From a virus: 44,878 nt of DNA. This document shows, in pieces, positions 16,722 through 25,350 of this stretch. The translations under genes and the position numbers were made by a program. The stretch is taken from the IMG/VR virus record IMGVR_UViG_3300027797_001656, positions 1 through 44,878 of that record. One strand, 5' to 3'. Position 1 is the stretch's first letter. Every line of letters starts with the position of its first letter. The notes under the pieces are model-generated. The model was given only the letters and a program-made list of their open reading frames with translations. It was not told the DNA's origin and made no database searches.

Positions 16722-19559
16722 ATGTCGATATACTCGGCAGCCAATGTACCAAATTTAAATTATATGATATCACAAGAAGAAATTAAAAATTTCCTAGAAG
16801 GGAATGATCCTGAGCAGCATATAGTTGCCGTAGAGTTTGATTATGCATCAGACAACATTTTTAAAATCAAAGAAGTACCGGGAAAGGGTAAAGTTATCCA
16901 ACAAGATTCATTCATAGCATTCGCTTGGGTTGGTGATCTACACGGATTAAATTTTTACGAAGAATCCAAATCATTGCAAAAACAAGCGATGAGCAAATAC
17001 GGTATTATTATAGAAAAACTCCGAACAGATGGTAATGAACGATTAGAGAATGGTTTAACATTTATTGTTAAATCAATCAAAGGTTATCGCACATTAATTC
17101 AATTCTTCCGTGATGGTGGAATTGATCCTTGGGGTGAAAAGGCAAAAGACAAAATATTAATGGTTTCCCCCGTGGAACAATACCTCATCTCAAAAGAGAA
17201 AAGATTATTTAAAGGATTTGAGGAATACAATGATATAACAAGATTTGTATTTGACCTTGAGACGACCTCATTAGAACCAAAGGACGGTCGTATATTCATG
17301 ATTGGGATGAAAACAAATAAAGGTTTCCAAAAAGTTATCGAATGTTCAAATGTAGATGAAGAACGAGCAGGTCTTGTTGAGTTCTTTAGAACAATAGATG
17401 AAATCAGACCATCAATTATTGCCGGTTATAATTCAGCAAACTTTGACTGGTTTTGGATTTTTGAGAGATGTAAAGCATTAAACTTAGACATTAAGAGAAT
17501 TGCAACATCAATGAATGGGAAAAAAACAATCTCACAAAGAGATTCAATGTTAAAATTGGCAAATGAGGTTGAGAGATATAATCAAGTTCAAATGTGGGGA
17601 TATAATGTAATTGATATTATTCACTCAGTTCGTAGATCACAAGCAATCAACTCAAACATTAAAGAGGCAGGTTTAAAGTATATTACAAAGTATATTGATG
17701 CCGAAGCAAAAGATCGCATTTATATTGACCATACAAGTATTGGTTCAATGTATGCAGAAAAGGACGAATATTGGTTAAATACCGAAAATGGTAATTACAA
17801 AAAAGTAGGTATTGACCCAAAGGTTGATGAGATATGTGTAAGACGAGGAGATGTATATCTTAAAACAACGGGGGACAACATAGTTGAACGTTATCTTGAC
17901 GATGACCTTGAAGAAACGTTGATTGTGGACGATGAATTCAACCAAGCAACATTTCTATTATCATCATTGGTACCAACAACATATGAAAGAGCATCAACAA
18001 TTGGAACAGCAACATTATGGAAAATGGTAATGTTGGCATGGTCATATAAGCATGGACTAGCAATACCACAGAAAAAAGAACGAAGAAATTTTGTTGGTGG
18101 TCTATCACGTTTACTTAAAGTAGGTTATTCTAAGGACGTATTAAAACTTGACTACTCTTCACTATACCCATCCATTCAGTTAGTTCACGACGTGTTCCCT
18201 GAGTGTGATATAACGGGAGCAATGAAAGGGTTATTAACTTACTTCCGTAACTCTCGTATTATGTATAAGAATTTAGCGGCAGAATACAAGACTATTGATA
18301 AGAAGAAATCAACCTCATTTGACCGTAAACAATTACCTATTAAAATCTTTATCAATGCGTTCTTCGGATCATTATCGGCACCACAGGTATTCCCATGGGG
18401 AGATATTGACATGGGGGAACGCATTACTTGTACGGGTAGACAATACTTAAGACAGATGGTTAAATTTTTTACAAAACGAGGTTACACCGCTTCAGTATTA
18501 GATACTGATGGTGTAAATTTTTCATTACCGGAAGGTGGTGTTGATGACCGTGTTTATATTGGTAAAGGAAATAACTCTTTAATCGTAAAAGGTAAAAAAT
18601 ATACCGGTTATGATTCTGATGTTGCAGAGTTTAACGATATTTTCATGAAAGGGGAGATGTTTTTAGATTGTGATGGGACTTGGGATTCTTGTATTAATTT
18701 GGCTCGTAAGAACTACGCAACAATGGAACATAACGGTAAAGTTAAACTAACGGGTAATAGTATTAAGTCCAAGAAGATGCCAAAATATATTGAGAAGTTT
18801 TTGGATAAGGGAGTTAAACAATTACTTAGAGGTGAGGGAAAAGAATTTATCGAATGGTATCATGAGTATATACAAAAAATATTTGACCAACGAGTTCCAT
18901 TGGCTGAGATTGCATCTAAATCAAGAGTTAAGTTAAGTGTTGAGGATTATGTTAAACGTAGTAAACAAACTACCATAGCCGGTAATCTAATGTCTAGACA
19001 AGCACATATGGAACTTATTATAAAAGATGGTATACAATCAAATCTTGGCGATACGATTCTTTATGTGAATAACGGAACAAAAGCATCTCACGGAGATGTT
19101 CAGAAAGTTAACAAACCAAAAAAAGGATGGTCACAATCTGATTTGGATAATATGATGGAAGGATATGGTAAAATACCTCGTGAAATGGTTGAATCATACG
19201 TTCAACTTAATTGTTATAGAATTGAACCATCAGATTTAGAAAATAATCCTGATATGTTGGGTGAATATAATATCCAAAGAGCAATTGCAACTTTTAACAA
19301 ACGAGTTGAACCTTTGATGATTGTATTTGATGATGAGGTTAGAGATACTTTATTAGTTAAGAATCCTGAGGATAGAAGTTTTTACACAACAGACCAATGT
19401 AAATTGATTAATGGTAAACCATTCAGTCCTGAAGACCAAGATGATTTGGATAATTTATTAACTATAACCACCGAAGAATTGGATTTTTGGCAATCAGTTG
19501 GTATTAGCCCTGACCACATCTACGATATTGCCGAACCAGGTTGGGAACAATACCTATAA
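16722..19559 (+). CDS. DNA polymerase, family B (T4 gp43-like)
   Basis: The 945-residue protein has the 3'-5' exonuclease and polymerase motifs in order: Exo I FDLETT (Asp178, Glu180), Exo II YNSANFDWF (Asp242), Exo III YNVID (Asp298), Pol motif A KLDYSSLYPS (Asp477), motif B KIFINAFFGS (541-550) and motif C LDTDG (Asp594, Asp596). The length fits T4-type polymerases (about 900 residues). It replicates the phage genome with proofreading. Motif C ends in Gly where DTDS is usual; both catalytic Asp residues are present. GAAGAAGG just before the ATG is one of the few Shine-Dalgarno-like leaders here. The gene is flanked by late structural genes rather than other replication genes. Confidence 0.95.
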   Translation: MSIYSAANVPNLNYMISQEEIKNFLEGNDPEQHIVAVEFDYASDNIFKIKEVPGKGKVIQQDSFIAFAWVGDLHGLNFYEESKSLQKQAMSKYGIIIEKLRTDGNERLENGLTFIVKSIKGYRTLIQFFRDGGIDPWGEKAKDKILMVSPVEQYLISKEKRLFKGFEEYNDITRFVFDLETTSLEPKDGRIFMIGMKTNKGFQKVIECSNVDEERAGLVEFFRTIDEIRPSIIAGYNSANFDWFWIFERCKALNLDIKRIATSMNGKKTISQRDSMLKLANEVERYNQVQMWGYNVIDIIHSVRRSQAINSNIKEAGLKYITKYIDAEAKDRIYIDHTSIGSMYAEKDEYWLNTENGNYKKVGIDPKVDEICVRRGDVYLKTTGDNIVERYLDDDLEETLIVDDEFNQATFLLSSLVPTTYERASTIGTATLWKMVMLAWSYKHGLAIPQKKERRNFVGGLSRLLKVGYSKDVLKLDYSSLYPSIQLVHDVFPECDITGAMKGLLTYFRNSRIMYKNLAAEYKTIDKKKSTSFDRKQLPIKIFINAFFGSLSAPQVFPWGDIDMGERITCTGRQYLRQMVKFFTKRGYTASVLDTDGVNFSLPEGGVDDRVYIGKGNNSLIVKGKKYTGYDSDVAEFNDIFMKGEMFLDCDGTWDSCINLARKNYATMEHNGKVKLTGNSIKSKKMPKYIEKFLDKGVKQLLRGEGKEFIEWYHEYIQKIFDQRVPLAEIASKSRVKLSVEDYVKRSKQTTIAGNLMSRQAHMELIIKDGIQSNLGDTILYVNNGTKASHGDVQKVNKPKKGWSQSDLDNMMEGYGKIPREMVESYVQLNCYRIEPSDLENNPDMLGEYNIQRAIATFNKRVEPLMIVFDDEVRDTLLVKNPEDRSFYTTDQCKLINGKPFSPEDQDDLDNLLTITTEELDFWQSVGISPDHIYDIAEPGWEQYL

Positions 19560-19579
19560 GTTTCTTAAATGATGAGGTT

Positions 19580-19927
19580 TTAAGACACCTTCAACCCGTC
19601 TGAAGATAGTATATACCAGTTTCCTTCTACATAATGAAACTGCACGCAAGCCCCCCAATCTAATTGGAGTTCGTCCCATTCCTCATCAATTTTACCAATG
19701 TCAGGTAATACCCTAACACTTGTTAATACTTTTACTATTACTTTAGTATTCTTTGTGGAATCTAAAGTGATCGTTGTTTGGTTAATATTTTTAACAATAA
19801 TTAATTTTTCACCATTAGAAGAATACTCAGGTTCAGAAACAATTTTATATTCGGGAATTACAGGTGGATTAATAGATTGTCCTCGTCTAATTGTTTTTCT
19901 TTGTGGTATATTAATTATTTGTGGCAT
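19580..19927 (-). CDS. Conserved phage virion-type protein, function unknown
   Basis: This 115-residue protein starts MPQIINIPQRKTIRRGQ. Its second half is beta-rich and ends with WGACVQFHYVEGNWYILSSD, a pattern I associate with small structural proteins of large myoviruses that end in a Gly-Asn-Trp-Tyr-Ile-Leu strand. It follows the 19929-21053 gene by one base in the same direction, so the two are probably co-transcribed and may act together in the neck or capsid. It converges with the DNA polymerase gene, 20 bases away. No named family is assigned. Confidence 0.6.
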   Translation of the reverse strand: MPQIINIPQRKTIRRGQSINPPVIPEYKIVSEPEYSSNGEKLIIVKNINQTTITLDSTKNTKVIVKVLTSVRVLPDIGKIDEEWDELQLDWGACVQFHYVEGNWYILSSDGLKVS

Positions 19928-19928
19928 A

Positions 19929-21053
19929 TTATATAACGTAAATTTGTCTTGGCATTGCTCTAAACTTAAGTGATTTATTTAAGTTTTCTGCAATTAATGC
20001 TTCTCGTTCCATTACTTTCTCAGGTTTTAACCTTGTTAATCTACCTTCAGGTCCGGTAAGTTCATCAATAAGTTTTGTTTTTTCATCTTTTGCCTCAGTT
20101 GCTAAAGATGTGTAATCCATTGTTAACTCAGAATCAGGGGTTTTAATGTTACCACTAAATTTACCTCGAACTCTTGCCAATGTTTCTTTACAGTATGCGG
20201 TAAACCATCTACGAACCCAAACTTGTGCAGGATTATTTAGATCAACCCAAGACATCTGTTGGAATGGAACATCTGATGGCATTTGAATGATGTCTGGATT
20301 ATTTTTTAAACAATTGTCTTTATCTTCCTCACAGGCATCATAATACCAATACCAAACTCTACCTTTCATTAATGTACCATTTCCAAAGTCAAATTTACCT
20401 CCGGGTGTGTTCATTAAGTGAATCGCTTTTTTACCTTCAGGTAACGCTGTAACCCTATATGTTAAATCACCTTGTATTATTCTTCTTTGTATATTAATTT
20501 CTTGCATTCTTAACAACATGTCAAACGCTGGCATCATAAAGTAACTACCTGCCATATTACCCATTTGAGTAAATCCACCAGGTCCCCCCAATCCTCCACC
20601 GGCAATTCCACCAAAAGTCCACGGATCTATTAACGTATTATTTAATTCTGCGGGAGAAAACCACAGTAATTCGTTAAGTTCTCTACACGCAGGTATTTCA
20701 TATATTTGTTGGTTACCAACTAATTGAATGTAATCTTTCTTTAAAACATAGTCACCACCAGCTTGTAATCCTACAATTTTAGAATAGGCATATGTGTATC
20801 TTGTTTCATAATCTAAACTTTTAGAAATAAATGCCTTTGCCAAAGATTGTGTTTCAACATTTAAACCCCAAAGGTTTGACCATTGAGATTCAATTAACCA
20901 ATCTTGGATGTATTGTGAATAATCATCAATAGAGAATTCTAACAATGTATCCATTTGTTCATCCTCTAACTCGACACTACGAAGTGGTGCACCTAATAGG
21001 TGACGAATTCTTGTGTATAATTTACCTCTTTCTGGTTCTGAAATTATTGCCAT
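19929..21053 (-). CDS. Probable virion structural protein (neck/connector-like)
   Basis: The 374-residue protein begins with helices containing LEDEQMDTLLEFSIDDYSQY (residues 25-44), a layout seen in head-tail adaptor and neck proteins whose N-terminus packs on the portal. A Gly-rich loop (GGIAGGGLGGPGGF, about 148-161) and aromatic strands (GRVWYWYYDACEED) follow, then a charged helical C-terminus. The annotation as structural rests on resemblance to uncharacterised virion proteins of large T4-like phages and on pairing with the next small gene. A TATTTATA octamer lies 13 bases before the start on this strand. The exact role is not known. Confidence 0.6.
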   Translation of the reverse strand: MAIISEPERGKLYTRIRHLLGAPLRSVELEDEQMDTLLEFSIDDYSQYIQDWLIESQWSNLWGLNVETQSLAKAFISKSLDYETRYTYAYSKIVGLQAGGDYVLKKDYIQLVGNQQIYEIPACRELNELLWFSPAELNNTLIDPWTFGGIAGGGLGGPGGFTQMGNMAGSYFMMPAFDMLLRMQEINIQRRIIQGDLTYRVTALPEGKKAIHLMNTPGGKFDFGNGTLMKGRVWYWYYDACEEDKDNCLKNNPDIIQMPSDVPFQQMSWVDLNNPAQVWVRRWFTAYCKETLARVRGKFSGNIKTPDSELTMDYTSLATEAKDEKTKLIDELTGPEGRLTRLKPEKVMEREALIAENLNKSLKFRAMPRQIYVI

Positions 21054-21065
21054 TAGTTCTTTTTA

Positions 21066-21073
21066 TATAAATA
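21066..21073 (-). promoter_or_regulatory. TATTTATA octamer on the minus strand
   Basis: Read on the minus strand this is exactly TATTTATA, 12-13 bases before the ATG of the 19929-21053 gene. It occupies the 22-base gap after the superoxide dismutase fusion gene. Confidence 0.5.
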
Positions 21074-21075
21074 TC

Positions 21076-22170
21076 TTATTTTTTAGTTCTTAAAAGATAT
21101 AACTCATTTACAAACTCCCAATTTACGTGATCCCAAAACTTTTTAACATATTCGTCTCTTTTGTTTCTATAACGTAAATAATATGCATGTTCCCAAACAT
21201 CAAGACCTAATAAAGGATAACCACCGTCTTTAATGACACTCATCATTGGATTATCTTGGTTGGGGGTCGACACAACTTTTAATCTACCACTTTTAGTAAG
21301 AACTAACCAAACCCACCCTGATCCAAATCGATCTTTTGCCGTTTGATTAAATTCATCTTTCATTTTTTTTATGTTACCATATTGTTTTGTAATCTTTTCA
21401 AATACTTCACCACTTGGTTTTTGTCTTTTTGGTGATAACATTTTCCAAAACAATGCGTGATTAAAGGCACCTCCAGCATTATTTCTAATTGTGGTGTTGT
21501 ATTTCCCAATAGATTTAACAATATCTTCTAACTCAACATCACCATAATCTTTTTTGGACAACGCATCATTAAGTTTTTTTACATATCCTTTATAATGTTT
21601 ATTATAATGTATATTCATTGTTTCAGGATCAACAAATTGTTTTAATGAGGAATATGAGTATGGTAATTTATCAATACCAATTTTTTTCATTTCCATTAAA
21701 AAATTTTCACGAATGTTTTCCTTTTCAGTTAATAATATTTGTTCATTTAATAAATTGATTTTTTTACCAATACCAACTAAACCTTCATACATTATTTTTT
21801 CATGTTTTGGGAAGTCACGTTCAAATTTTTTAATTACGGAACCCGCTTCAGAGTTTGCTTCGTCTTCATTTTGACCCCCAATATCAGGTCCTCTTTCCAT
21901 ACCTTTAGTTGATCTTTGCCATTCATGAACCCATTCATGTGCCAATGTTCGACAAACATCTCTGTTTAATCTACCTTTGGTTAAAATTTTAAGTTCCGAA
22001 TTATCATTTCTACTACCGGTTGACATACCTTCAGTTTTCTCACCTAAAAATAAAACTGTAACATCATTTTTAACGGGGTATTTTTTTTGTAGGTATTTTA
22101 AAAAATCCCCCATTAGTTCCCTATCCTCTTTGGACATATCACATTTAATATGTTTAACTGTAACTTTCAT
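21076..22170 (-). CDS. Fusion: HExxH metallopeptidase-like domain + Mn-type superoxide dismutase
   Basis: The 364-residue protein has two parts. Residues 1 to about 125 hold LAHEWVHEWQ (His78, Glu79, His82), a zincin HExxH helix, followed by DEANSEAG (103-110) that could give the third Glu ligand. Residues 166-364 are a complete Fe/Mn superoxide dismutase: start LPYSYSSL (169-176), metal ligands His188, His238, Asp324 and His328, and C-terminal DVWEHAYYLRYRNKRDEY. AGGAFNHALFW (232-242) with Gly, and PNQD (303-306) with Gln305, match the Mn-type arrangement rather than the Fe-type Gln in the N-terminal half. The enzyme would convert superoxide to H2O2 and O2. No signal peptide is seen. The fusion seems unusual for a phage; whether the peptidase half is active is unknown. 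Confidence 0.85.
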   Translation of the reverse strand: MKVTVKHIKCDMSKEDRELMGDFLKYLQKKYPVKNDVTVLFLGEKTEGMSTGSRNDNSELKILTKGRLNRDVCRTLAHEWVHEWQRSTKGMERGPDIGGQNEDEANSEAGSVIKKFERDFPKHEKIMYEGLVGIGKKINLLNEQILLTEKENIRENFLMEMKKIGIDKLPYSYSSLKQFVDPETMNIHYNKHYKGYVKKLNDALSKKDYGDVELEDIVKSIGKYNTTIRNNAGGAFNHALFWKMLSPKRQKPSGEVFEKITKQYGNIKKMKDEFNQTAKDRFGSGWVWLVLTKSGRLKVVSTPNQDNPMMSVIKDGGYPLLGLDVWEHAYYLRYRNKRDEYVKKFWDHVNWEFVNELYLLRTKK

Positions 22171-22174
22171 TAAT

Positions 22175-22182
22175 CATAAATA
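22175..22182 (-). promoter_or_regulatory. TATTTATG, variant of the octamer, minus strand
   Basis: On the minus strand the word TATTTATG lies 4 bases before the ATG of the dismutase fusion. The spacing is shorter than for other copies, so transcription might start elsewhere. Confidence 0.3.
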
Positions 22183-22191
22183 TCATATAAA

Positions 22192-22217
22192 ACAAAAAAC
22201 CCACCGAGTGGTGGGTT
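22192..22217 (-). terminator. Rho-independent terminator, minus strand
   Basis: AACCCACC and GGTGGGTT (22198-22217) form an 8-bp stem with a 4-base loop; read on the minus strand it is followed by a T-rich run (TTTTGTTTT). It lies 8 bases after the stop of the 22226-22606 gene and separates it from the dismutase fusion. Confidence 0.8.
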
Positions 22218-22225
22218 TAATAATT

Positions 22226-22606
22226 TTATTTTTCTTCTTCAGGTTCTTCTTCTGATGGTAGTTCTTCTTCTGATGGTGGTTTTTCGTTAAGAAATAAACC
22301 TAACTCCGTTGCCTTTGTTGTCATACAGTTAAAAAATGTATCGTACACGTTTGTTGGTGTTGTTGTAATGTTTTGACTTAAACTATTCATTACGTAGGTT
22401 CTACAATTTAAAAAATTTTCTTTTGTTTCAATTTGTTGACAAGGACCAGGAATCATATCACTAGAATACCCTAACATATCAAAGCAGTTCATAAAATCAT
22501 CACTTGACTCAACTAATAATCTTTTTTGTTTAAGATATCTTTGTTCGGCAATTAAATTAACTTGTTGAGTTTTTCTAATTTTAGTTTGACTCCTACTATT
22601 TGACAT
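22226..22606 (-). CDS. Small Cys-containing protein with acidic tail, unknown function
   Basis: The 126-residue protein has a basic N-terminus (SRSQTKIRKTQQ), a helix with QRYLKQKRLLVES, four Cys spread over residues 40-95 and a highly acidic end (PSEEELPSEEEPEEEK). I do not recognise a family. It starts 2 bases after the previous gene ends, is followed by a terminator, and shares Cys spacing and size with that neighbour, so they may form a pair. The acidic tail could mimic DNA or bind a basic partner; this is speculation. Confidence 0.6.
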   Translation of the reverse strand: MSNSRSQTKIRKTQQVNLIAEQRYLKQKRLLVESSDDFMNCFDMLGYSSDMIPGPCQQIETKENFLNCRTYVMNSLSQNITTTPTNVYDTFFNCMTTKATELGLFLNEKPPSEEELPSEEEPEEEK

Positions 22607-22608
22607 TA

Positions 22609-22971
22609 TTATCTTCTATTAATTCTTCTTTTATTTTCGTTCATAACTGGTGAAACATTTCCAGCACATGCCATACATTTTGTTGTCATATCCATTATTT
22701 TTTTTCCACTACCAAAAGGGTCAAGAATATTAATAGTCTCCATAATTTTTGCAGTTGCCACAGGGACAACGGCCGCTATACAAGCCTGAATATTTGTTGT
22801 GTTCGTTGGGTCTTGTTGTAATTCACTACACGGAGCCAAGGCTTTTAATTGTTCAAATGTCATACCAGTTGCGGTCATTAAACAAGTTAATACATCATTG
22901 GGGTTTTCTTTTATAATTCGTCTAATTAATCTAGATAAATCAGCTTCAGTTAATCTTATAGTTTTTCTCAT
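22609..22971 (-). CDS. Small protein with N-terminal LTExDLxRLI helix, unknown function
   Basis: The 120-residue protein starts MRKTIRLTEADLSRLIRRII, then KENPNDV. This amphipathic N-terminus recurs on otherwise unrelated small proteins of large environmental phages, as far as I recall. The rest has paired Cys (CLMTATG, LAPCSEL, IQACIA, CMACAG) and a basic end (NENKRRINRR). The IKE just after the helix resembles the (I/L)xE sites cut by T4-type prohead proteases, so it could be a capsid-targeting peptide; this is inference. The gene lies between the helicase and the acidic-tail gene in one transcription direction. Confidence 0.6.
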   Translation of the reverse strand: MRKTIRLTEADLSRLIRRIIKENPNDVLTCLMTATGMTFEQLKALAPCSELQQDPTNTTNIQACIAAVVPVATAKIMETINILDPFGSGKKIMDMTTKCMACAGNVSPVMNENKRRINRR

Positions 22972-22988
22972 AATTCATTTGGTTTTCA

Positions 22989-22996
22989 AATAAATA
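22989..22996 (-). promoter_or_regulatory. TATTTATT, variant of the octamer, minus strand
   Basis: Read on the minus strand this is TATTTATT, 17 bases before the ATG of the 22609-22971 gene and inside the 43-base gap after the helicase gene. Confidence 0.35.
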
Positions 22997-23014
22997 TCAA
23001 CCTAATTGAAAAAG

Positions 23015-24778
23015 TTATCTTTTCTTATTTATAATATCTAATATTTCTTCAACAACGTCTCCACCACTTTCAGGATGTTCATCTCCCATGACAGTTCTGA
23101 TAATTTGTTTTTTACGATTTAAGATATCATATATTGCACCTTCAATTGTATTTTCATATAATGGATAATACACAAGTACATTAGATTTTTGACCATAACG
23201 ATACGCACGATCTTCCGCCTGAGCATGTTCGGCAGGAACAAAAGATAAGTCATTCATAATAACAACCTCAGCCGCGGTCAAAGTTAAACCAACACCGGCA
23301 GCCTTTAAGTTACCAACAAATACTCTAATCTTTTCGTTATCTTGAAATTCATCAACTGCGTGTTGACGATGAGGTTTGGAACAACTTCCGTCCAAATAAA
23401 CCGCCTGTTTACCAAAGTGTTGATAAATCGTTTGTAATGTATCAGTAAAGTTTGTGAAGACGATAACCTTTTTACCTTGTTCAATAATATTCTCGACAAA
23501 CTCAATTGTTTGTTTTGTTTTTTCGTTTGCAATAACTTTTCTTACACTCATTAGTTTTGAAAACTGAATGGTTAACGAAGACGATTCTTCTTTTTTATTA
23601 TCAACCCAACTATAATATTCACCCATAAGTTCTTCGTACTCTTTTGATTTCAAACGAAGATATACAGGAGAAATAATTTTATCTGGAAGATCCAACACAT
23701 CTTCTTTTAACCTACGAAGAATTTGTTTTGAGGTACGATCTCTTAATTCCTCCAAATTGGATGCTCCCGTAACATTCCATACTTTTCTATTTCCTGCAGT
23801 AAATTGATATCCTTGACAATAACGAATAGCATATGCCATCCAATTTTGAGCGACAGGTGATTCAATAATGTTTAGTAGGTTATAATAGTTCATTGGACGA
23901 GATGTCATTGGTGTTCCCGTTAATAACCAAACCCTTTTAACATCTTTAACATAATGGTTAATAATCTTTGTTCGTTGTGCTTGGGGGTTTGAAATCATAT
24001 GAGCCTCATCTAATATGACCAACTCAAAATCAGATTGATTTAATAATGACTTATTCTTATCCTTCATGTCATGAAAGTTTTTTAATATGTCGTAATTAAC
24101 GATAACAAAATCAGATTCGGTTGAGAATTTTTTACCTTCTCCAATATAAACAGGTCGATCTGTATAATTTTCAATTTCTCGTTGCCAATTAATTTTTAAT
24201 GATGCGGGACAAATAATTAATATTTTCTTTGCCCCCGTTTCCAAAGCCGCAATAATCGTAGCCGTTGTTTTACCAAGACCCATATCATCGGCAAGAATAA
24301 ATCTTCTAGATCCTGCCAATTTTTCTATTGCTTCTTTTTGGTGGTGCAATGGTGGTCTATGATCATATTTAGAATAATCCACCTCAACCTTCTCAACATT
24401 GTGAGATTTAATTAATGATGACTTAGGTACCCAAAATTCACTTAAATGATCTTTCTCAAAGAATTTCCCCCAAATATGATAGGATTTTTCTTTTTCAACC
24501 AATAACTTCTCAATGAATATATTTTCAGGAGTTTCTAAAAGATATTTTTCTTCTGCAAACTTTTTAGCGAAGTATGTGTCCAATTCAACCCATTTACGCG
24601 CAACCTTTGGTATGGTATTAAAATAGTTTATTATGTAATCTGATTGGGTCCTTGTTGGATAAAACTTTTTGTTAGTTTCTTTTTTGGTCTTAAGGTATAT
24701 AATATAGTTATTGGCACCCGAATACGAGTCCAACAATTCTAACGCTTTATTCTCTATCAGTGATTGATTAATCTCCAA
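23015..24778 (-). CDS. SNF2-family DNA helicase/translocase
   Basis: Helicase motifs appear in order (residues counted from the TTG at 24778): DDMGLGKT (164-171, Walker A), DEAH (257-260), LLTGTP (motif III), then the C-terminal RecA-like domain with VIVFTNF, AAGVGLTLT and QAEDRAYRYGQ (motif VI). GLGKT with DEAH and the QxxxRxxRxGQ motif is typical of SNF2 proteins such as SMARCAL1-like annealing helicases. T4-like phages use UvsW for related recombination and fork repair work. No ATG occurs before the Walker A region; I prefer the TTG at 24778 because AAGGA lies just upstream. The frame is open to another TTG at 24823, adding 15 hydrophobic residues that look intergenic. It is divergent from the neck genes. 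Confidence 0.85.
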   Translation of the reverse strand: MEINQSLIENKALELLDSYSGANNYIIYLKTKKETNKKFYPTRTQSDYIINYFNTIPKVARKWVELDTYFAKKFAEEKYLLETPENIFIEKLLVEKEKSYHIWGKFFEKDHLSEFWVPKSSLIKSHNVEKVEVDYSKYDHRPPLHHQKEAIEKLAGSRRFILADDMGLGKTTATIIAALETGAKKILIICPASLKINWQREIENYTDRPVYIGEGKKFSTESDFVIVNYDILKNFHDMKDKNKSLLNQSDFELVILDEAHMISNPQAQRTKIINHYVKDVKRVWLLTGTPMTSRPMNYYNLLNIIESPVAQNWMAYAIRYCQGYQFTAGNRKVWNVTGASNLEELRDRTSKQILRRLKEDVLDLPDKIISPVYLRLKSKEYEELMGEYYSWVDNKKEESSSLTIQFSKLMSVRKVIANEKTKQTIEFVENIIEQGKKVIVFTNFTDTLQTIYQHFGKQAVYLDGSCSKPHRQHAVDEFQDNEKIRVFVGNLKAAGVGLTLTAAEVVIMNDLSFVPAEHAQAEDRAYRYGQKSNVLVYYPLYENTIEGAIYDILNRKKQIIRTVMGDEHPESGGDVVEEILDIINKKR

Positions 24779-24813
24779 ATTTTCCTTTTTATTAAAAATA
24801 ATAATAAAAATGA

Positions 24814-24821
24814 TATTTATC
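24814..24821 (+). promoter_or_regulatory. TATTTATC, variant of the octamer
   Basis: The word ends 16 bases before the ATG at 24838, in the divergent gap between the helicase and the neck genes. Confidence 0.35.
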
Positions 24822-24837
24822 AATAAAAACTGAAAAT

Positions 24838-25350
24838 ATGTCGATTAAAGTTCCTATTACAAGATTGGGAAAATTTTTTGGGGAAAACGATTTTGACCTT
24901 GATATTTCAATGGGTGAGGAATGGTTAGTTGGTGATATGAACTTCACTTGTGTGTTATATCGAATAGATAGATATAAAACAAAAACTGATGATGTTTATG
25001 GTGAAACAGTTTCGGATGGTATAAAATTTTTACCCCCTGTTGAATTTAATGCTTTTGTTCAAGTATCGGCACCTGAAAATAAACTGTTAGGATCAACAAG
25101 GGTGGATCAGATGGAGCCAGGTAATATAAGAATTTCTGTTTACCAAAAAACTTTAGATAATTTAAATATTGATATAAATTTTGGTGACTATATTGGTTAT
25201 TACGAAACTGAAACTTTAGTGAGATACTATACGGTAAACAATGATGGTCGTGTTGTAGCTGACAATAAACATACTTATGCAGGTTACAAACCTTTTTATC
25301 GTACAATAAGTGCGTCTCCTGTCGGACCAAATGAATTTAGAGGATTATGA
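24838..25350 (+). CDS. Probable neck/tail-completion structural protein
   Basis: The 170-residue protein is beta-rich, with MSIKVPITRLGKFFGENDFD at the start and strands such as FTCVLYRIDRYKTKTDDVYG. It has no catalytic motif. I recall similar proteins next to gp15-like genes in large myoviruses, where head-closure or tail-completion proteins are expected. It opens a four-base-overlap (ATGA) arrangement with the next gene and lies directly upstream of the gp15-like gene. The assignment is by context. Confidence 0.55.
   Translation: MSIKVPITRLGKFFGENDFDLDISMGEEWLVGDMNFTCVLYRIDRYKTKTDDVYGETVSDGIKFLPPVEFNAFVQVSAPENKLLGSTRVDQMEPGNIRISVYQKTLDNLNIDINFGDYIGYYETETLVRYYTVNNDGRVVADNKHTYAGYKPFYRTISASPVGPNEFRGL

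Noticed and set aside
19560-19579. Possible bidirectional terminator between convergent genes
   Set aside because: The CTTAAA/TTTAAG stem is only six A/T-rich pairs and lacks a clear T run.
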